Source: Deinandra increscens subsp. villosa (lineage: Eukaryota > Streptophyta > Magnoliopsida > Asterales > Asteraceae). From it: a stretch of 64,000 nt of DNA. Below, in pieces: positions 10,193-21,619 of the stretch (positions are counted from its first letter, which is position 1; each line of letters opens with the position of its first letter). The notes below the pieces were generated by a model. That model saw only the letters and a program-made list of their open reading frames with translations, searched no databases and was not told the origin of the DNA. The stretch is from contig JBCNJP010000010.1 in NCBI GenBank assembly GCA_039602395.1, positions 94,269,729 to 94,333,728 of the forward strand, written 5' to 3'. Position numbers and translations under genes: made by a program.

Positions 10193-10879
10193 TCCCCGAC
10201 ATGAATGGGTATCGATCTATTCTTCAAGAATCAAAAGCAATTTCGGCAGTCCAGTATCGTAGGATAGGTAGGTGTCCCCTTTGAACCCTCCTTTGTGAAG
10301 CATACTTGGGTTACTGGTGTTTGGTAGACGCGATGTCTTTGAACCAACCGACCGTTTGTGTAACCGTTATTATACCCACACAATACTTTCCCTAACTTGG
10401 TTAGCCCTCATTATCGTGTCCAATCATGGTCCTGGAACACTTACCTGGTTCTGCTAGAGCTCTAGGATTTGTGCCCAACAAATCCATTCGAAGCGACCAT
10501 ACTTTTCTCTTGCATAGGTGATTACACAATCATTAAAAGCATTGGTGTTATAATTTACTCAAAATCATCTATGACTTACACAAAGTCATTGATCATTATA
10601 TTCTTAACCTCACACATTTCAAAGTTTGGTGATAGGAATGGACTAGGAAGTACACAACTCCCTTTAAGATTTTAGGGTACTCCTCCACAGTGACCTTAGC
10701 CAATGCGAATAGGTTGTCCTATTGAACCTAGAGCCTGGGATCTCCATTTTCATAGGTTAGGTTTTCCTTCGCATCAGCTTTCAACCCAATGGGCTTTAGT
10801 CCCATTCCCCTTAACGACTTCAAAACTAACTCTTTGCTTAAGCCTTTTGTAAACGGATCCGCAGTGTTATCCTTTGACT
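10193..10879 (-). pseudogene. Copia 3' internal region with RNase H tail
   Basis: On the minus strand the RNase H tail continues past a frameshift near 10885, with motifs like VKSKDNTADPFTKGL and LRGMGLKP as in copia pol C-termini. The rest, down to 10193, is non-coding and ends in the putative polypurine tract. Small plus-strand frames here are not supported. Confidence 0.55.
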
Positions 10880-11763
10880 TCACATAGTCAATGAGATAAC
10901 TCCGGTAGAGATTAGTTGCCGTACCGTATTATGTCTACATCTAATGTGCCTTGATTTGCCATTGTACATCATGGATTGGGCACGCCCAATTGCCGATTTA
11001 CTGTCACAATGTATGCAAATAGCCGTCATTGGCATAGGCCACCTTGGAATTTCTTCCACAAATTGACGTAACCATTCTGCCTCTTCACCAGATTTATCCA
11101 AGGTGAAGAACTCAGATTCCATTGTGGACCGCACTATAATAGTTTGCTTAGCCGATTTCCCAGCAATAGCCGCGCCACCAAGCGTGAACACATACCCGCT
11201 TGTTGATTTGGAATCCTTCATATCAGAAATCCAAATCACATCGCAGTATCCTTCGATAAATGCTGGATCTCGGGTATAATGCAGTCCATAGTCTCTCATG
11301 TATCTTAAGTACCTTAGTAAACGAGTCATTGCTCTCCAATGTACCACGCATGGATTACTCGTGTACCGGCTTAGTCTGCTCACAACATAAGCCAAATCTG
11401 GTCTGGTACATGTCATAAGATACATTAGACTGCCAATCACCGTTGAGTACTCCACATGAGCAACCCCTTTTCCTCTATTCTTAGCAAGATGAAGGGTAGT
11501 ATCAACCGGAGTTTGAGACACACTCTTATCTCCTGCGTTGAACTTCTCAAGGATTTTGTACACATAGTGAGATTGACTCAAGACAATACCATTTGGGGTT
11601 CTGATAATTTTTACACCGAGTATCACATCTGTGAGCCCCATGTCTTTCATGTCAAATCTCATTTTCAACATGTCTTTAGTAGCTTTGACCATCTTATCAT
11701 CACTCCCAACGATAAGCATGTCATCTACATAGAGACATACGATCACATAACCTCTAGGTGTGT
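10880..11763 (-). pseudogene. Copia reverse transcriptase C-part and RNase H
   Basis: The minus-strand frame carries the copia RT catalytic box YVDDMLIVG near its start (about 11735). Next come VILGVKI, YSTVIGSLMYLMTCTRPDLA and the RNase H part: GYCDVIWISDMKDSKSTSGY, STMESEFFTL, HCDSKSAI and KSRHIRCRHN. Some conserved residues have changed (GYCDVIW for a usual GYCDADW, ESEFF for ESEYI), and a stop ends the frame at 10880 ahead of the conserved tail. In an active element this enzyme copies RNA to DNA inside the particle. Confidence 0.85.
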
Positions 11764-11842
11764 CCTTCGCATAGACACACTTGTCGCACTCATTTATTTA
11801 GAATCCGTTGTCAAGCATGACACAGTCAAACTTCTGGTTACA

Positions 11843-12290
11843 TTACTTAGGAGCTTGCTTCAAGCCATACAAAGACTTGACGAGTCTACACACCTTGCCT
11901 TCTTGGCCAGGAGCGGTAAAACCCTCGGGTTGTTCCATGTAGATCTCTTCATCTAAATCACCGTTTAGAAACGTGGTCTTTACATCCATTTGGTGAACCT
12001 CTAAATTTTGTAAAGCCGCTATAGCAAGCACCAACCTTATCGAGGTTATGCGAGTAACATGTGAGTAAGTATCAAAGTAATCCAGACCCTCCTTTTGTCT
12101 GTATCCTTTTATTACTAGTTTCGCCTTATACTTGTCAATGGAGCCATCGGCTTTCAACTTCTTCTTGAATATCCACCGATATCTAAGTGGTTTGCAACAA
12201 TTAGGAAGATCGACAAGCTCCCAAGTGTGGTTCTGCAAGATAGACTCTATCTCACACTTGATGGCTTCTTTCCATTGATTCCCATCGAAG
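11843..12290 (-). pseudogene. Copia reverse transcriptase N-part
   Basis: The frame contains NHTWELVDLP, RYRWIFKKKLKADGSIDKYK, ARLVIKGY-like AKLVIKGYRQKEGLDY, VHQMDVKTTFLNGDL and EEIYMEQPEGF, then SLYGLKQAPK. These are the fingers and palm of copia RT. The expected DVKTAFL is DVKTTFL. It is separated from the YVDD part by a disrupted stretch at 11764-11842. Confidence 0.85.
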
Positions 12291-12831
12291 AGGTTACCGC
12301 CTCGCGGTAGGTATTGGGATCACCCTCAACCATGTAAGCCGTGAAGTCAGGTCCAAAGGATTTTCCAACCCTTTTTCGCTTACTTCTTCTAAGCTCACCC
12401 TCATTAGATGCAGGTCGTTTATGAACCTCGTGACCAACACATGGTTGTTCATGAACCTCGTCACCAAAAAATGGATCTTCACGAGTCTCGTCACCAACTA
12501 ATGGTGTCGATGAACTTGCGTGTTCTCGTGACAAACACCGGAATACATTTTTAAAGAATGAAGCATTCCTTGATTCCATGATAGTTGCCTTCTTGTATAT
12601 CGAGATTTTTCGAGTCATGGACAAGAAACCGGTATGCACTACTGTTTTCTACGTATCCAATGAACACAAGTCCACAGTTTTGGGTCCTAACCTTTGCACC
12701 TTAGGCAAAAGCGCTAGTACTTTAGCTAGGCACCCCACACTTTTAGGTATTTGTAGGATGGCGTTATGCCCGTCCATAATTCATAAGGAGTTTTATCCTT
12801 ATCTTTGCGAGGTATCTTATTTAAAAGGTAG
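12291..12831 (-). pseudogene. Copia integrase C-terminal region and linker
   Basis: The minus-strand frame at 12247-12639 has a low-complexity linker (GDEVHEQP, GHEVHKRP repeats), then LRRSKRKRVGKSFGPDF and YMVEGDPNTYREAV, which is typical spacer between integrase and RT in plant copia pol. The repeated EVH-P units come from a direct repeat near 12410-12490. Frameshifts occur at both borders. Confidence 0.65.
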
Positions 12832-13633
12832 TTAGCCGTCAAAATGGCTTCCCCCCACATGTCTAGGCTCATCCCAGAACTGTTCAACATGGCATTCATC
12901 ATCTCTTTCGATGTACGGTCCTTTTGTTCCGCAATGCCATTGGATTGTGGAGAATAAGGTGCGGTGCGGTGGTCTCATGGACAATTCCACTTTGTGCACA
13001 TAAGTCCGCAAACGGTGAAACATATTCACCTCCTCTATGAGTCCGTAAAACCTTGATTTTCTTGGTGAATTTATTCTCAACCAAGTTCTTAAACAAAACA
13101 AACTTGTTTATTGCTTCATCCTTACTCTTAAGTAAGTATACATAGCAATATCGTGTACTATCATCAATAAACGTGATGAAGTACTTGTTTTCACCACGCG
13201 TGGGGACGACTTTCAAGTCACACACATCGGTGTGAATTAAGTCCAGGGGTTCAGTTGTTCGCTCAACTGATTTTAACGATGATCTTGTAAGTTTGGATTC
13301 GACACACGTTTTGCATTTTGAATTCAAGTCTATTTTAAAATTCGGCAAACATTTTAAATTCATTAAACGGTGAATTGAATTAAAATTGACGTGTCCTAAT
13401 CTACCATGCCACATATTTGAATTATAAAACTCAATCATATAAGTAGAAGAGGAGGCTTTCGCCATTTTATTAATCACCATGGTAGAAAATTTAAACATAG
13501 AGTTTTGGGCATAGCCCTTGCCTACAAACATGCTGTTTATGGTCAACATGACCTTATCAGACTCGATCACAATGCGAAATCCAAACTTGTTGAGCAGCCA
13601 TACAGAGACAAGATTCTTCCTGATTTCTGGCAC
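12832..13633 (-). pseudogene. Copia GAG-pre-integrase and integrase core
   Basis: The frame reads IRKNLVSVWLLNKFGF, then the zinc-binding H-H-C-C module (MWHGRLGHVN ... CKTCVESK), then the core LDLIHTDVCDL (first Asp), YFITFIDDSTRYCYVYLL, and a damaged second-Asp motif: THRGGEY where RSDRGGEY is expected. The final Glu motif (NGIAEQKDRT) survives only in another frame near 12930-12960, after a frameshift. The integrase would not be catalytic. Confidence 0.85.
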
Positions 13634-13639
13634 GTACAG

Positions 13640-13900
13640 AACGTTGCTCTACGTGAGTTCCTTCTCAGAAGTGAACTTCAAGACCACATTGCCTTCACCC
13701 ATGATGTCGGCAGTAGCTTTTTTCCTCATGTAAAGCTTCTCGGTCCCCTTGGGCTCTTTAAACGTACTAAAGAGGGACTTGACTCCACAAACGTGGCGGG
13801 TGGCACCGGTCTCAACATACCTGCCAGGGTTCTCCCCCACAATGTTAACTTCAGATATGAAGGCCTACGCCTCTGTGATCATGGCCACCAGTGGCATGTC
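13640..13900 (-). pseudogene. Copia aspartic protease remnant
   Basis: The protease motif is VETGATRHVC. The catalytic Asp of the usual D-T/S-G-A signature is Glu here, so activity is lost. The frame continues IMGEGNVVLKFTSEKELT and then hits a TAG before SNVLYVPEIRKN, which would otherwise join the integrase frame directly. Confidence 0.75.
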
Positions 13901-13922
13901 ATCCTCCACCATGTGAGCGCGC

Positions 13923-14828
13923 TCACATTATGGCTTCGGGCACTGATCCACCCGATGACCATGCCCCCCCCCCCCCACAGTTACAGTACTTTCCTGAAAA
14001 CGTCAGAGGATTCTTTTTCACAACCACTTTCTTCGGTGCCAAATGCTCCGCTGCTTTGCCTTTGGCATTGGCCCCACCCTTTCGCTTGCTTCCTTTTGAT
14101 GACTGACCAACCTCCACCATATTCACCTTAGCCGAAGGTTGCATGGTGGTGGCTTTTTGAGCAGTCTTATTGTCCTCCTCAATACGAAGACGGACAATGA
14201 GATCCTCAACGGTCATCGCCTTTCTTTTGTGTTTAAGATAGTTCTTAAACTCAAGCCACGAAGGTGGAAGCTTTTCAATCATTGCCGCCACTTGAAACGT
14301 CTCACAAAAGGACATACCCTCTGCGTGGACCTCATGTAGTATAATTTAAAGTTCTTGGACTTGATTCATCACAGTTTTATTATCAACCATTTTATAGTCC
14401 AAGAATCGGGCTACTACGAATTTCTTCGTGCCAGCATCCTCCGTTCTATACTTCTTGTCTAAAGACTCCCACAGTTCTTTGGAAGTCTTAAACACCGAGT
14501 AGACATTATACAATGAGTCCACTAGGTCGTTCAACACATAGTTGCGGCACATGTAGTCCGAATGCTTCCAAGCTTCCACCGCGCTAACGGTTTCAGCGTT
14601 GGGTTCCCCTTCACCGAGTTGGGGAGCGGACTCCGTGAGACACCTTGCAAGGTTTAAGGTGGTTAAGTAGAACAAGATCTTTTATTGCCAACTCTTGAAG
14701 TGCAAACCCGAGAATTTCTCGTGTTTTTCGGCATGACTGGCGATGGTGGTCGCAGTTATGCCACTTTGGGTACCAACCGATGGTGTTTCCTTAGGCTTTT
14801 CGGTCGTTTTTACAACTTCGTTAGTCAT
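13923..14828 (-). pseudogene. Copia gag with zinc knuckle interrupted by poly-C
   Basis: An ATG at 14828 opens MTNEVVKTTEKPKET and leads to HFKSWQ, a TAA, then KILFYLTTLNLA, AWKHSDYMCRNYVLN and ELWESLDKKY. A second in-frame TAA replaces a codon near 14347, before SFCETFQVAAMIEKLPPSW and VRLRIEEDNK. So one frame carries the whole gag with two nonsense codons. The nucleocapsid zinc knuckle (YCNCGGGG...HGHRVDQC) is broken by a 13-C run (plus strand, 13964-13976) that encodes extra glycines and shifts the frame. Confidence 0.85.
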
Positions 14829-15268
14829 TTCTGAGATAGAAAACTACACAAGTTAATATTCAGAATTATTATTTAAACGCGCACATTTAAAACGTAAGAA
14901 AAAAACTTCCAACTAATGGATGGTTTTCGAGGAGTAGAAGAGAGTTTTTAATCTCTAAACGCGCACATTTTAAAGAGATTAAAGTCCAATAAATGAATCG
15001 ATTTGCAGTGTATTAAAAGTTTATAACTTCCAACTTATGGAGGTTAAATGATTTAAAAAAAATATAACTTCCAACTAATGGATGTTAAATTTTATTTGTC
15101 GTAACCGACAACTCGTTTGATTCTAAGACAAACTTTGAGTCAAAACGAGTTAAAAAAATATTTATTTATAAAACACTAAATCACCTCGAGAAATCTAAGT
15201 CCAACTTTGAGACTCGGGGCAATGAAGTTTTTATAAAAATGAACGGTGTTTTAAAATTTGTTTAAATT
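14829..15268 (-). other. Copia untranslated leader
   Basis: Non-coding AT-rich DNA between gag and the 5' LTR. It contains repeats of AACTTCCAACTAATGGATG (about 14908, 15028 and 15065, imperfect) and AAACGCGCACATTT (14876 and 14957). No canonical TGGTATCAGAGC primer-binding site was found. Confidence 0.55.
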
Positions 15269-16777
15269 TGTAGGAGAACCGTTCGTATATTTAAAATAAA
15301 ATAAATATTTTATTTAAGTACGATTACAACAAAAGAAATAAATATATTCTATTACAATACAGTTGAAAGGAATTGATCTACTCCTATTACAATTACAACG
15401 AAATGAGAAAATATTACACGAAAATAAAGTAGAGTACAAATAAAGAATAAAGATTACAAGGAAATGAATTGAAGGAAACTACAATACAATGAAATAAATA
15501 CAGACACAAATTTATAATGAAAATAAAATGTTTGAATGAAAGAAAATGGTGACAGAAAGTTATAGAAAAGGTTTTGAGAAAATCTTTTGAAATAGTTTGG
15601 AAAATCAAAGAAGGATTGTGAAATCCTTTGGCGAACCCGGGTCCCTTAAAACAAATTTCGGGTCTACCGAAGATTCGTTTTGTTTCCCAGGGTACAATCG
15701 CCTAAACCGTATTGTACGACTGGGATAACACTAGGCTTGAAAATACCTTCGAAGCTTGAAGAAAATCAAGAACGATGAAGAAGATGAGAGAAGGAGATAG
15801 GAGAGGCAAAGAGAAAGAAGTCTCTGAATTCTGGTGTGTTTTACCTCAACTAATGAGGCTGTACTTATAGTGGTGGGAGTCTTATTGAGCACTCAAAAGT
15901 TAATTCGTAGTCAAACTTTGCATTAAATGTTTTTAATGCAAATTAATTTCTAATTAACACAGAATTACCTTAATTAGCTCAAAAACGCGTTTACAGCTGT
16001 TAATCCGGAAGAACTCCGTGTAACAGCTGTTTTTTCGGAGCATCACGCGTTTCCGGACTAACATCCGGTTGAACCATCCGCTTGAAGTTCAGCCGGAAAT
16101 TCTTCCGGTTAAACTGGTTCCGCCCGGACCACACAGGTCCGCTTAACCCACTTTCCGGTTGAACTGGTTTCGCCCGAACCTGTTCTTCCGGTTCAACTCT
16201 CCACTCCGCTTGAACCTATCCCCCTGGACTTCAACCGGACCAACTTCCGGTTGAACTTAAAAACAATAAGGCGGCTCTCAAGCAGGCGAAGTACAAAGTG
16301 CGACATCAAAGCGCCACATTACGCCTCATACGCCCACGCCACGCGTACGCGTGCGCGTGTGCCTGTGCGAGTGCGAGTTAGGGGTGCCTCGCACCCCTTA
16401 GGGTCTAAGGGATGTGTCCTACTAAAGAAAACAATAGTTGGTAAGGTTCCCACCTTATAAACCACTTTTGGTTTCATCCCCCAACAAATGTGGGATGAGT
16501 TCACATCCTATACTTAGCATTTTCTCTCTTGTTTTCGTAGCTTTCACTGCTGCAATACCTCAACTTTGAGCCTCGATATCTCGTTCATACGAGCTCGGAT
16601 TTGGATGTGGTTTGATGCGTTGGAAAGCCCTCACAACATATTACAAAAATCCATAAAATACAGAGGCAACAACCTATGTTATCTGTATTTTATTTTAGTC
16701 CAAAGTTGGTGAAAAACTCATTTTCACACTTAGTGAAAAAATCCATTTCCACTAGTTTTTCTCCCAAAATTCCAACA
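15269..16777 (-). repeat. Copia 5' LTR
   Basis: This matches the 3' LTR along its length, from the CCAACA edge at 16777 through the TATA-like box, CG-rich stretch and TTCCGG cluster to GTACGATTACAACAAAAG near 15318. Visible differences include substitutions, a shorter stretch near 16280 and an extra 20-odd bases near the left edge. Confidence 0.78.
16453..16461 (-). promoter_or_regulatory. TATA-like box in copia 5' LTR
   Basis: TTTATAAGG on the minus strand, about 320 bp inside the LTR edge, with a GGGGGATGAAACC stretch just upstream. The same box is present in the other LTR. Its position suits a U3 promoter, but no transcript data are available. Confidence 0.4.
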
Positions 16778-17458
16778 ATAATAACAAGATTGGTATCGAT
16801 CTCTATTGTCACACTCTCTATTGTCACGTGAGATAATATATAAGGGTACAGTTCAGAATGTTACACGAGTCTACTCTACTTAATTAGGTTTATCGAATGA
16901 TCTCTATATTCTATTTGTCAACGTTATTAAAATATCTATAAAGGTGTATTTTTTGTTAAATTTTCAGATGAAATTATAAAATGTCAATTTTTTTTATCAA
17001 ACCTCATCAGCAAATTCATTAACTTTTGCAGGTGACTTGAAATGAAAACTAGAAATTAAAAATATTTTAGTTTTTTTATACAGAGTAAACTATCGTTTTA
17101 GTCTTTATAGTTTCAACAAATTGTTATTTCGGTCTATTAGTTTAAATTTTAATGAGAGACATTCTTGTTTCAATAAATTATCATTTTCATCCGCTTTGTT
17201 TAACATCGTTAAGTGTTCAGTTAAACTAAGGACATGGGGTATACCCCATGTTATGTTATGGTTTAACACCGTCACATAGGCGTCATGTCAGCTTTAACAC
17301 CATATTGGAAAGTTTAACATTGTGGGGATACTCCATGTGGTGTTAAACTTATTTTATTTTTTTTTCTTTTTAATTTTCAATTATTTTAATGACTACAAAT
17401 TGTTTTTTTTTTATTTTTTTATGGCCTTCGAATAATAAAATTAAATTAAAAAAAATGC
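16778..17458. other. Spacer with perfect 18-bp palindrome
   Basis: No gene was found. CATGGGGTATACCCCATG at 17233-17250 is a perfect palindrome. Nearby 'GTTTAACAC' motifs occur in both orientations (17266-17350), suggesting an unclassified inverted-repeat element. Confidence 0.4.
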
Positions 17459-18384
17459 TTAAATAATTAAAATAAAAAAAATGTTGAAGAAGAGGTGCCG
17501 AGTTGGTGTTGTCGTCTTTGGAGACGATTTCAGTATTTGATAATGTTGAAGAAGAGGTGCCGAGTTGGTGTTGTCGTCTTTGTATCGATTAACGACGATG
17601 TTAATCAAATCCCCGTCGCTCGCACCGCTTGGACGGGTTCGTTCCACGCCCAAAAAGACCCCATGGAACTTGACAACTTTTTTCTTGATGGTGCTCCACT
17701 TTCCGCTAAGTTTGTCGTTGTTGCGATATGTCGGGATCTCATCGGGTCTCGCCGCTGCCTTCTTGATAGCGTGAAATTTTTGGCTAACTCGATCCCAAAA
17801 AAGCATCTTTTGTTTGAGAGTTACCTATTTAGAAAATATAAAAATAGAAACGTTAGTTGTGATTTCTAAAATATAAGAAAAAAAATTCTAGATTTAAATT
17901 ATTTTTAAAAAATACCATGTTTCGGGTCCTCCGATGTATCGATATACGCCCGAACTAGATGTAACTCATCTTCGGTATTCCATGGCACCCGTCCTTCTTT
18001 TTCTTGGAATCCTTCGATCGGTTTTTTCCCCTTCCCTCGGCCTCTTCGAACACGATCGGGAACTTGTGTTTCGGGAACGATCTCTATATCATCGTCTTGA
18101 TCTAGAAGTGGTGTTTGCGGGTGCAATGGAACGGAAGTGAAATTCGGTGAGAAAACGGGTTGCGATTGGAATGGAGATGAGAAGCCTTGAGGTGGTGGGT
18201 TTTGCCCCCATTGAGCGTAATTGGTAAACGAGGGGTTGGGGTTGTAAACGTTTGAGGGTGGTTGACCCAAATACAACGGGTTAGGTTGGCCCCCCCCCCA
18301 CATCGGGATATGCCACGGTTGAAGGTTCGGGTTGTTGGGAGGGGTGTTGCTTGAGGAATCTTGATTTTGTTGGTTTGGATTCAT
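17459..18384 (-). pseudogene. PIF/Harbinger-associated Myb/NAM-like protein, frameshifted
   Basis: The start at 18384 opens a Q/N/P-rich N-terminus (MNPNQQNQDSS, NPPPQGFSSPF), a basic stretch RVRRGRGKGKKP, then a SANT-like helix: VPWNTEDELHLVRAYIDTSED. A GT...AG intron (about 17905 down to 17826) follows DPKHG. The second exon carries FWDRVSQKFHA, RNNDKLSGKWSTIKKKV and DGDLINIVVNRY. A run of six Ts on the minus strand (plus 17797-17802) adds one base and breaks the join. Such proteins are often mis-annotated as 'glutathione S-transferase T3-like' and accompany Harbinger transposases. The C-terminus is missing, and no transposase is seen nearby. Confidence 0.6.
17480..17581. repeat. Local direct duplication (~39 bp)
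   Basis: ATGTTGAAGAAGAGGTGCCG followed by AGTTGGTGTTGTCGTCTTT occurs at about 17480-17519 and again at 17542-17581, with a 22-bp spacer. It lies at the 3' edge of the Harbinger-associated pseudogene. Confidence 0.8.
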
Positions 18385-18760
18385 GGTGTTTTTTTTTTTT
18401 TAATATTAAAGAAAGAAGGAGTGGAATAGAGATAAATGTGTAAAAAATATGAATAAAGTGGGGTTTTATAGGTGAAAAGGTAAAAAAAATGGGTGAATTA
18501 ATTTTTTTTATTTATTTAAAGGCCCAACGTTCGAATCTTGTACCGTTGTCCAACGTTCAAATTCTTTAACGCCCGTTGAAGTTATGGCGTGGGAGGTCGG
18601 CAGCGCCATATAACGCGAGGGGGGGGGGGGGGCGGTGTTAGCGCCGGTTGGCGCCGCTAAAACCCCCTTTGGCGCGGGTATATCGTATGCGCTAAGGGTT
18701 TTTTTATTTTTATTTTCAATTAATACCTAGCTCTTTTAATTCGATGACACTACGTTCTTG
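18385..18760. other. Promoter-side flank of the pseudogene with 14-G run
   Basis: Upstream of the minus-strand start are T-rich DNA and a GC-rich block with a run of 14 G (18619-18632) and GGCGC-containing inverted motifs (GCGCCGGTTGGCGCCGC). It may be one terminus of a Harbinger-type element, but the matching end was not found. Confidence 0.35.
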
Positions 18761-20640
18761 TGGATCTCCTACATCAATCATTGCTACGTAGAGCCAGCCT
18801 TATGGTTTTTTCGATGAAATCATTTAAACAATCAATCAGGACACATATCTTCTGATTTAAGGTAAAAACCTAATTATTCATAATCTCTCTATATAGATCA
18901 TTTTTCCATCACCTCGCCATTGTTCTATATGTTTCTCCCAACTTGATTTATTTTGTAGGCAAGGTGTTTGTTGATTTATATTTGATTTGTGCAATTTGGT
19001 GATGATCTATATTTTGTTATTCATCCAAATGTTACATAAACATAAAAGTTTTCTATTCTAGATTTCAGTAATTTAACACCATGTATTATTATACTTGTTA
19101 TGCATCCTAATGTGTAAAATGGTGTATATAAATTAATTTTTTTTGAGCGGCAAGTATATAAATTAATGAACTCAAATGGTGTATATAAATTAATGAACTC
19201 AAACCATTATTGATTCCAAAATAATGATGAGTAGCTAAATCATCTATGATGATCTTTGGTAGTAGGGTTTGCTTTGATTTTCCTTTGTTTTCTAGTTTAC
19301 TTAAACTATTAAGAATGAAGTGTTAACTATTTAAGCTTTGATTAATTCAAGTTTGGTTTTACATTTATAATATTCAATTTCATTGTCTTTAGTTTAACTA
19401 AATTGCTGCTTGTGTGTCTAAAACCCATTAAGCTCTAAATCATAGCTACTACTTAATTAATCATATATAATACTTCTCATTAAGTTAACTAGAGGAAATT
19501 GAATTTCATAAACTAAACCCGGAGAGAATTAACTTTCATAAATTATTTACAAACCTAGTTATCAAAGTGCAAGGTACCTAGTTAAACAAAAACTCATTAT
19601 TTGTTTTCATTGAAGTCAAGTATTTTAGTTAAACTAAATATTTTTCACATACTCCCGTTGATCCAACACCTTACTTACCCTAGCTACCTAGATAAGTTAA
19701 GATCTTAAAATAAACTTATCTTTTATTGAACCACGACATCCGCATCAAAAATGGTATCGTTGCCGGAGGGTTAGCGCACAAGTTATTTTAGTTTTAGTTA
19801 ATTCTTTTTATTAGTTATTTGTCAGTGCTACTCTGGTTGTGCTATTGCTCAGGTGAAAACAACGTTGTCATAAGAGAGTGTTTGATAGTGCTATATTGTG
19901 GTTAATTACGTGTATTTAAGTGATTTAGTGTTAGAATGTGGTTACCTTGTGTTTGTGTTTGATTTCAGGCATTTGGAGTGTAAATGAAGTATTTTGGATG
20001 ATTTTCTATAGCTACGTACGAAGGCTGTGTGAGTCTTCGAGAAGAGTTGAGAAGGAACCGTAGAAGAATCACGTTCGAAGGAATTCGCAACAAAAAGAAA
20101 AAAGATGAAATATGTCCTAGGACTCATCACGCCATGCGAAGATTGTGCCAGGGATAATTTGCGACACGCGAAGACATCTGGAATGGGAAAAAAAGGACCA
20201 CATGGTGAGATGTAAATTAGCAACTTCCAGGAACATAACACAAATTGTGTCCCTACGGCCGTAGTTTGTAGTCTCAGTTGGAGAAATTCGATTTTTCTAG
20301 ATTTTTAGACTTGGTATTTAAGTAAACTTTAAGGTTTTTCCAGCCGTTTTTTTTGGTGACTTTAGGGGTGATTTGAGAGCCAGGAATTCACCCGGATTAT
20401 TAGTTTTTCATGAATCAATTGTTCAATTCAGTAATATTTATTTGTTTTATAATGAATATGCATAGCTAGCTAAACCACCCATTATTCTCTCCGGGTGTAG
20501 GGTCTTCAATGTCATGGTTGTTTATGTACCCTAGGATTGGTTTAGTGGATAAACCAAGTAAGGTCTAGTTTTTATAAAGGAAAAATGGATTTTAATAATA
20601 CAAGTTTTACCTAATTGACCGATAATGATACGAGTTTTAA
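18761..20640 (+). mobile_element. Probable Ty3/gypsy LTR and leader fragment
   Basis: At 19752 the sequence TGGTATCGTTGCCGGAGGG resembles the TGGCGCCGTTGCCGGGG primer-binding site of plant Athila/Tat-type gypsy elements. The text on both sides is AT-rich, non-coding and LTR/leader-like. No gag or pol follows on this strand, and the frame at 19942-20241 has no recognisable domain. The LTR borders are undefined. Confidence 0.35.
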
Positions 20641-21119
20641 AATTTCTTCACAATAATACCAATTTAATAGGTATTGGATTATAACGATACACCGTTAGTT
20701 TTTTACTAACGGTGTTAGTGGTTGCTGACGTGGCTGCTGACATTGATCCTATGTGGCATGCTTTAATCAAGTCATAAAAGAAAAGGACTAGTTTGTAAAC
20801 TCTTATAAGATTTGGGTTAAAAAACAAAATAAAAAAAAATAACAAAAAAAACCCAACCCCCTCCATATCCGGCAACCCTCCTCTCCTCTAGAACAAGAGC
20901 AGCACCTCTGGCGAGGCTCTGACCGGCCTCCGGCCATGTGGTGCCTAATAATGTGATACCTAATTTCTTTAAGTCCCTTATCGTCTTCCCCACCAGCCAC
21001 CACCATACACCACTCTCACTTGTCCACCCCTGCAATCGTCAGTTGAGCTTAAGGCCACTGGCGCCGCCGGAGGCGAGCGCAATAGCGCCGCCAGAGGCGA
21101 GCGCAATAGCGGCACCGAA
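20641..21119. other. Unclassified spacer with hairpin
   Basis: An 11-bp perfect stem, ACACCGTTAGT / ACTAACGGTGT with a T5 loop, lies at 20689-20715. A GC-rich segment with a 24-bp direct repeat (GCGCCGCC(G/A)GAGGCGAGCGC near 21061 and 21085) runs into the N gap. No gene was found. Confidence 0.4.
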
Positions 21120-21619
21120 NNNNNNNNNNNNNNNNNNNNNNNNNNNNNNNNNNNNNNNNNNNNNNNNNNNNNNNNNNNNNNNNNNNNNNNNNNNNNNNNN
21201 NNNNNNNNNNNNNNNNNNNNNNNNNNNNNNNNNNNNNNNNNNNNNNNNNNNNNNNNNNNNNNNNNNNNNNNNNNNNNNNNNNNNNNNNNNNNNNNNNNNN
21301 NNNNNNNNNNNNNNNNNNNNNNNNNNNNNNNNNNNNNNNNNNNNNNNNNNNNNNNNNNNNNNNNNNNNNNNNNNNNNNNNNNNNNNNNNNNNNNNNNNNN
21401 NNNNNNNNNNNNNNNNNNNNNNNNNNNNNNNNNNNNNNNNNNNNNNNNNNNNNNNNNNNNNNNNNNNNNNNNNNNNNNNNNNNNNNNNNNNNNNNNNNNN
21501 NNNNNNNNNNNNNNNNNNNNNNNNNNNNNNNNNNNNNNNNNNNNNNNNNNNNNNNNNNNNNNNNNNNNNNNNNNNNNNNNNNNNNNNNNNNNNNNNNNNN
21601 NNNNNNNNNNNNNNNNNNN
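21120..21619. other. Assembly gap (500 N)
   Basis: Exactly 500 Ns, which suggests a fixed-size placeholder and not a measured distance. Open frames that cross it are meaningless. Confidence 0.99.

Larger units (their letters stand above)
8654..16777 (-). mobile_element. Degenerate Ty1/copia LTR retrotransposon
   Basis: Two direct LTRs (about 8654-10192 and 15269-16777) enclose gag, protease, integrase and reverse transcriptase-RNase H in copia order on the minus strand. Protease precedes integrase, and integrase precedes RT, which separates it from gypsy. Stops and frameshifts break every domain, and the LTRs differ by many substitutions and indels, so the copy is old and cannot act by itself. 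No convincing primer-binding site follows the 5' LTR. A short purine stretch (TCGGGGA on the minus strand) before the 3' LTR may be the polypurine tract. No clear 5-bp target duplication was seen, and the outer left edge of each LTR is uncertain by tens of bases. Confidence 0.88.

Noticed and set aside
13505..14131. Plus-strand 208-codon frame
   Set aside because: It is antisense to copia gag, protease and integrase, whose motifs are clear on the minus strand.
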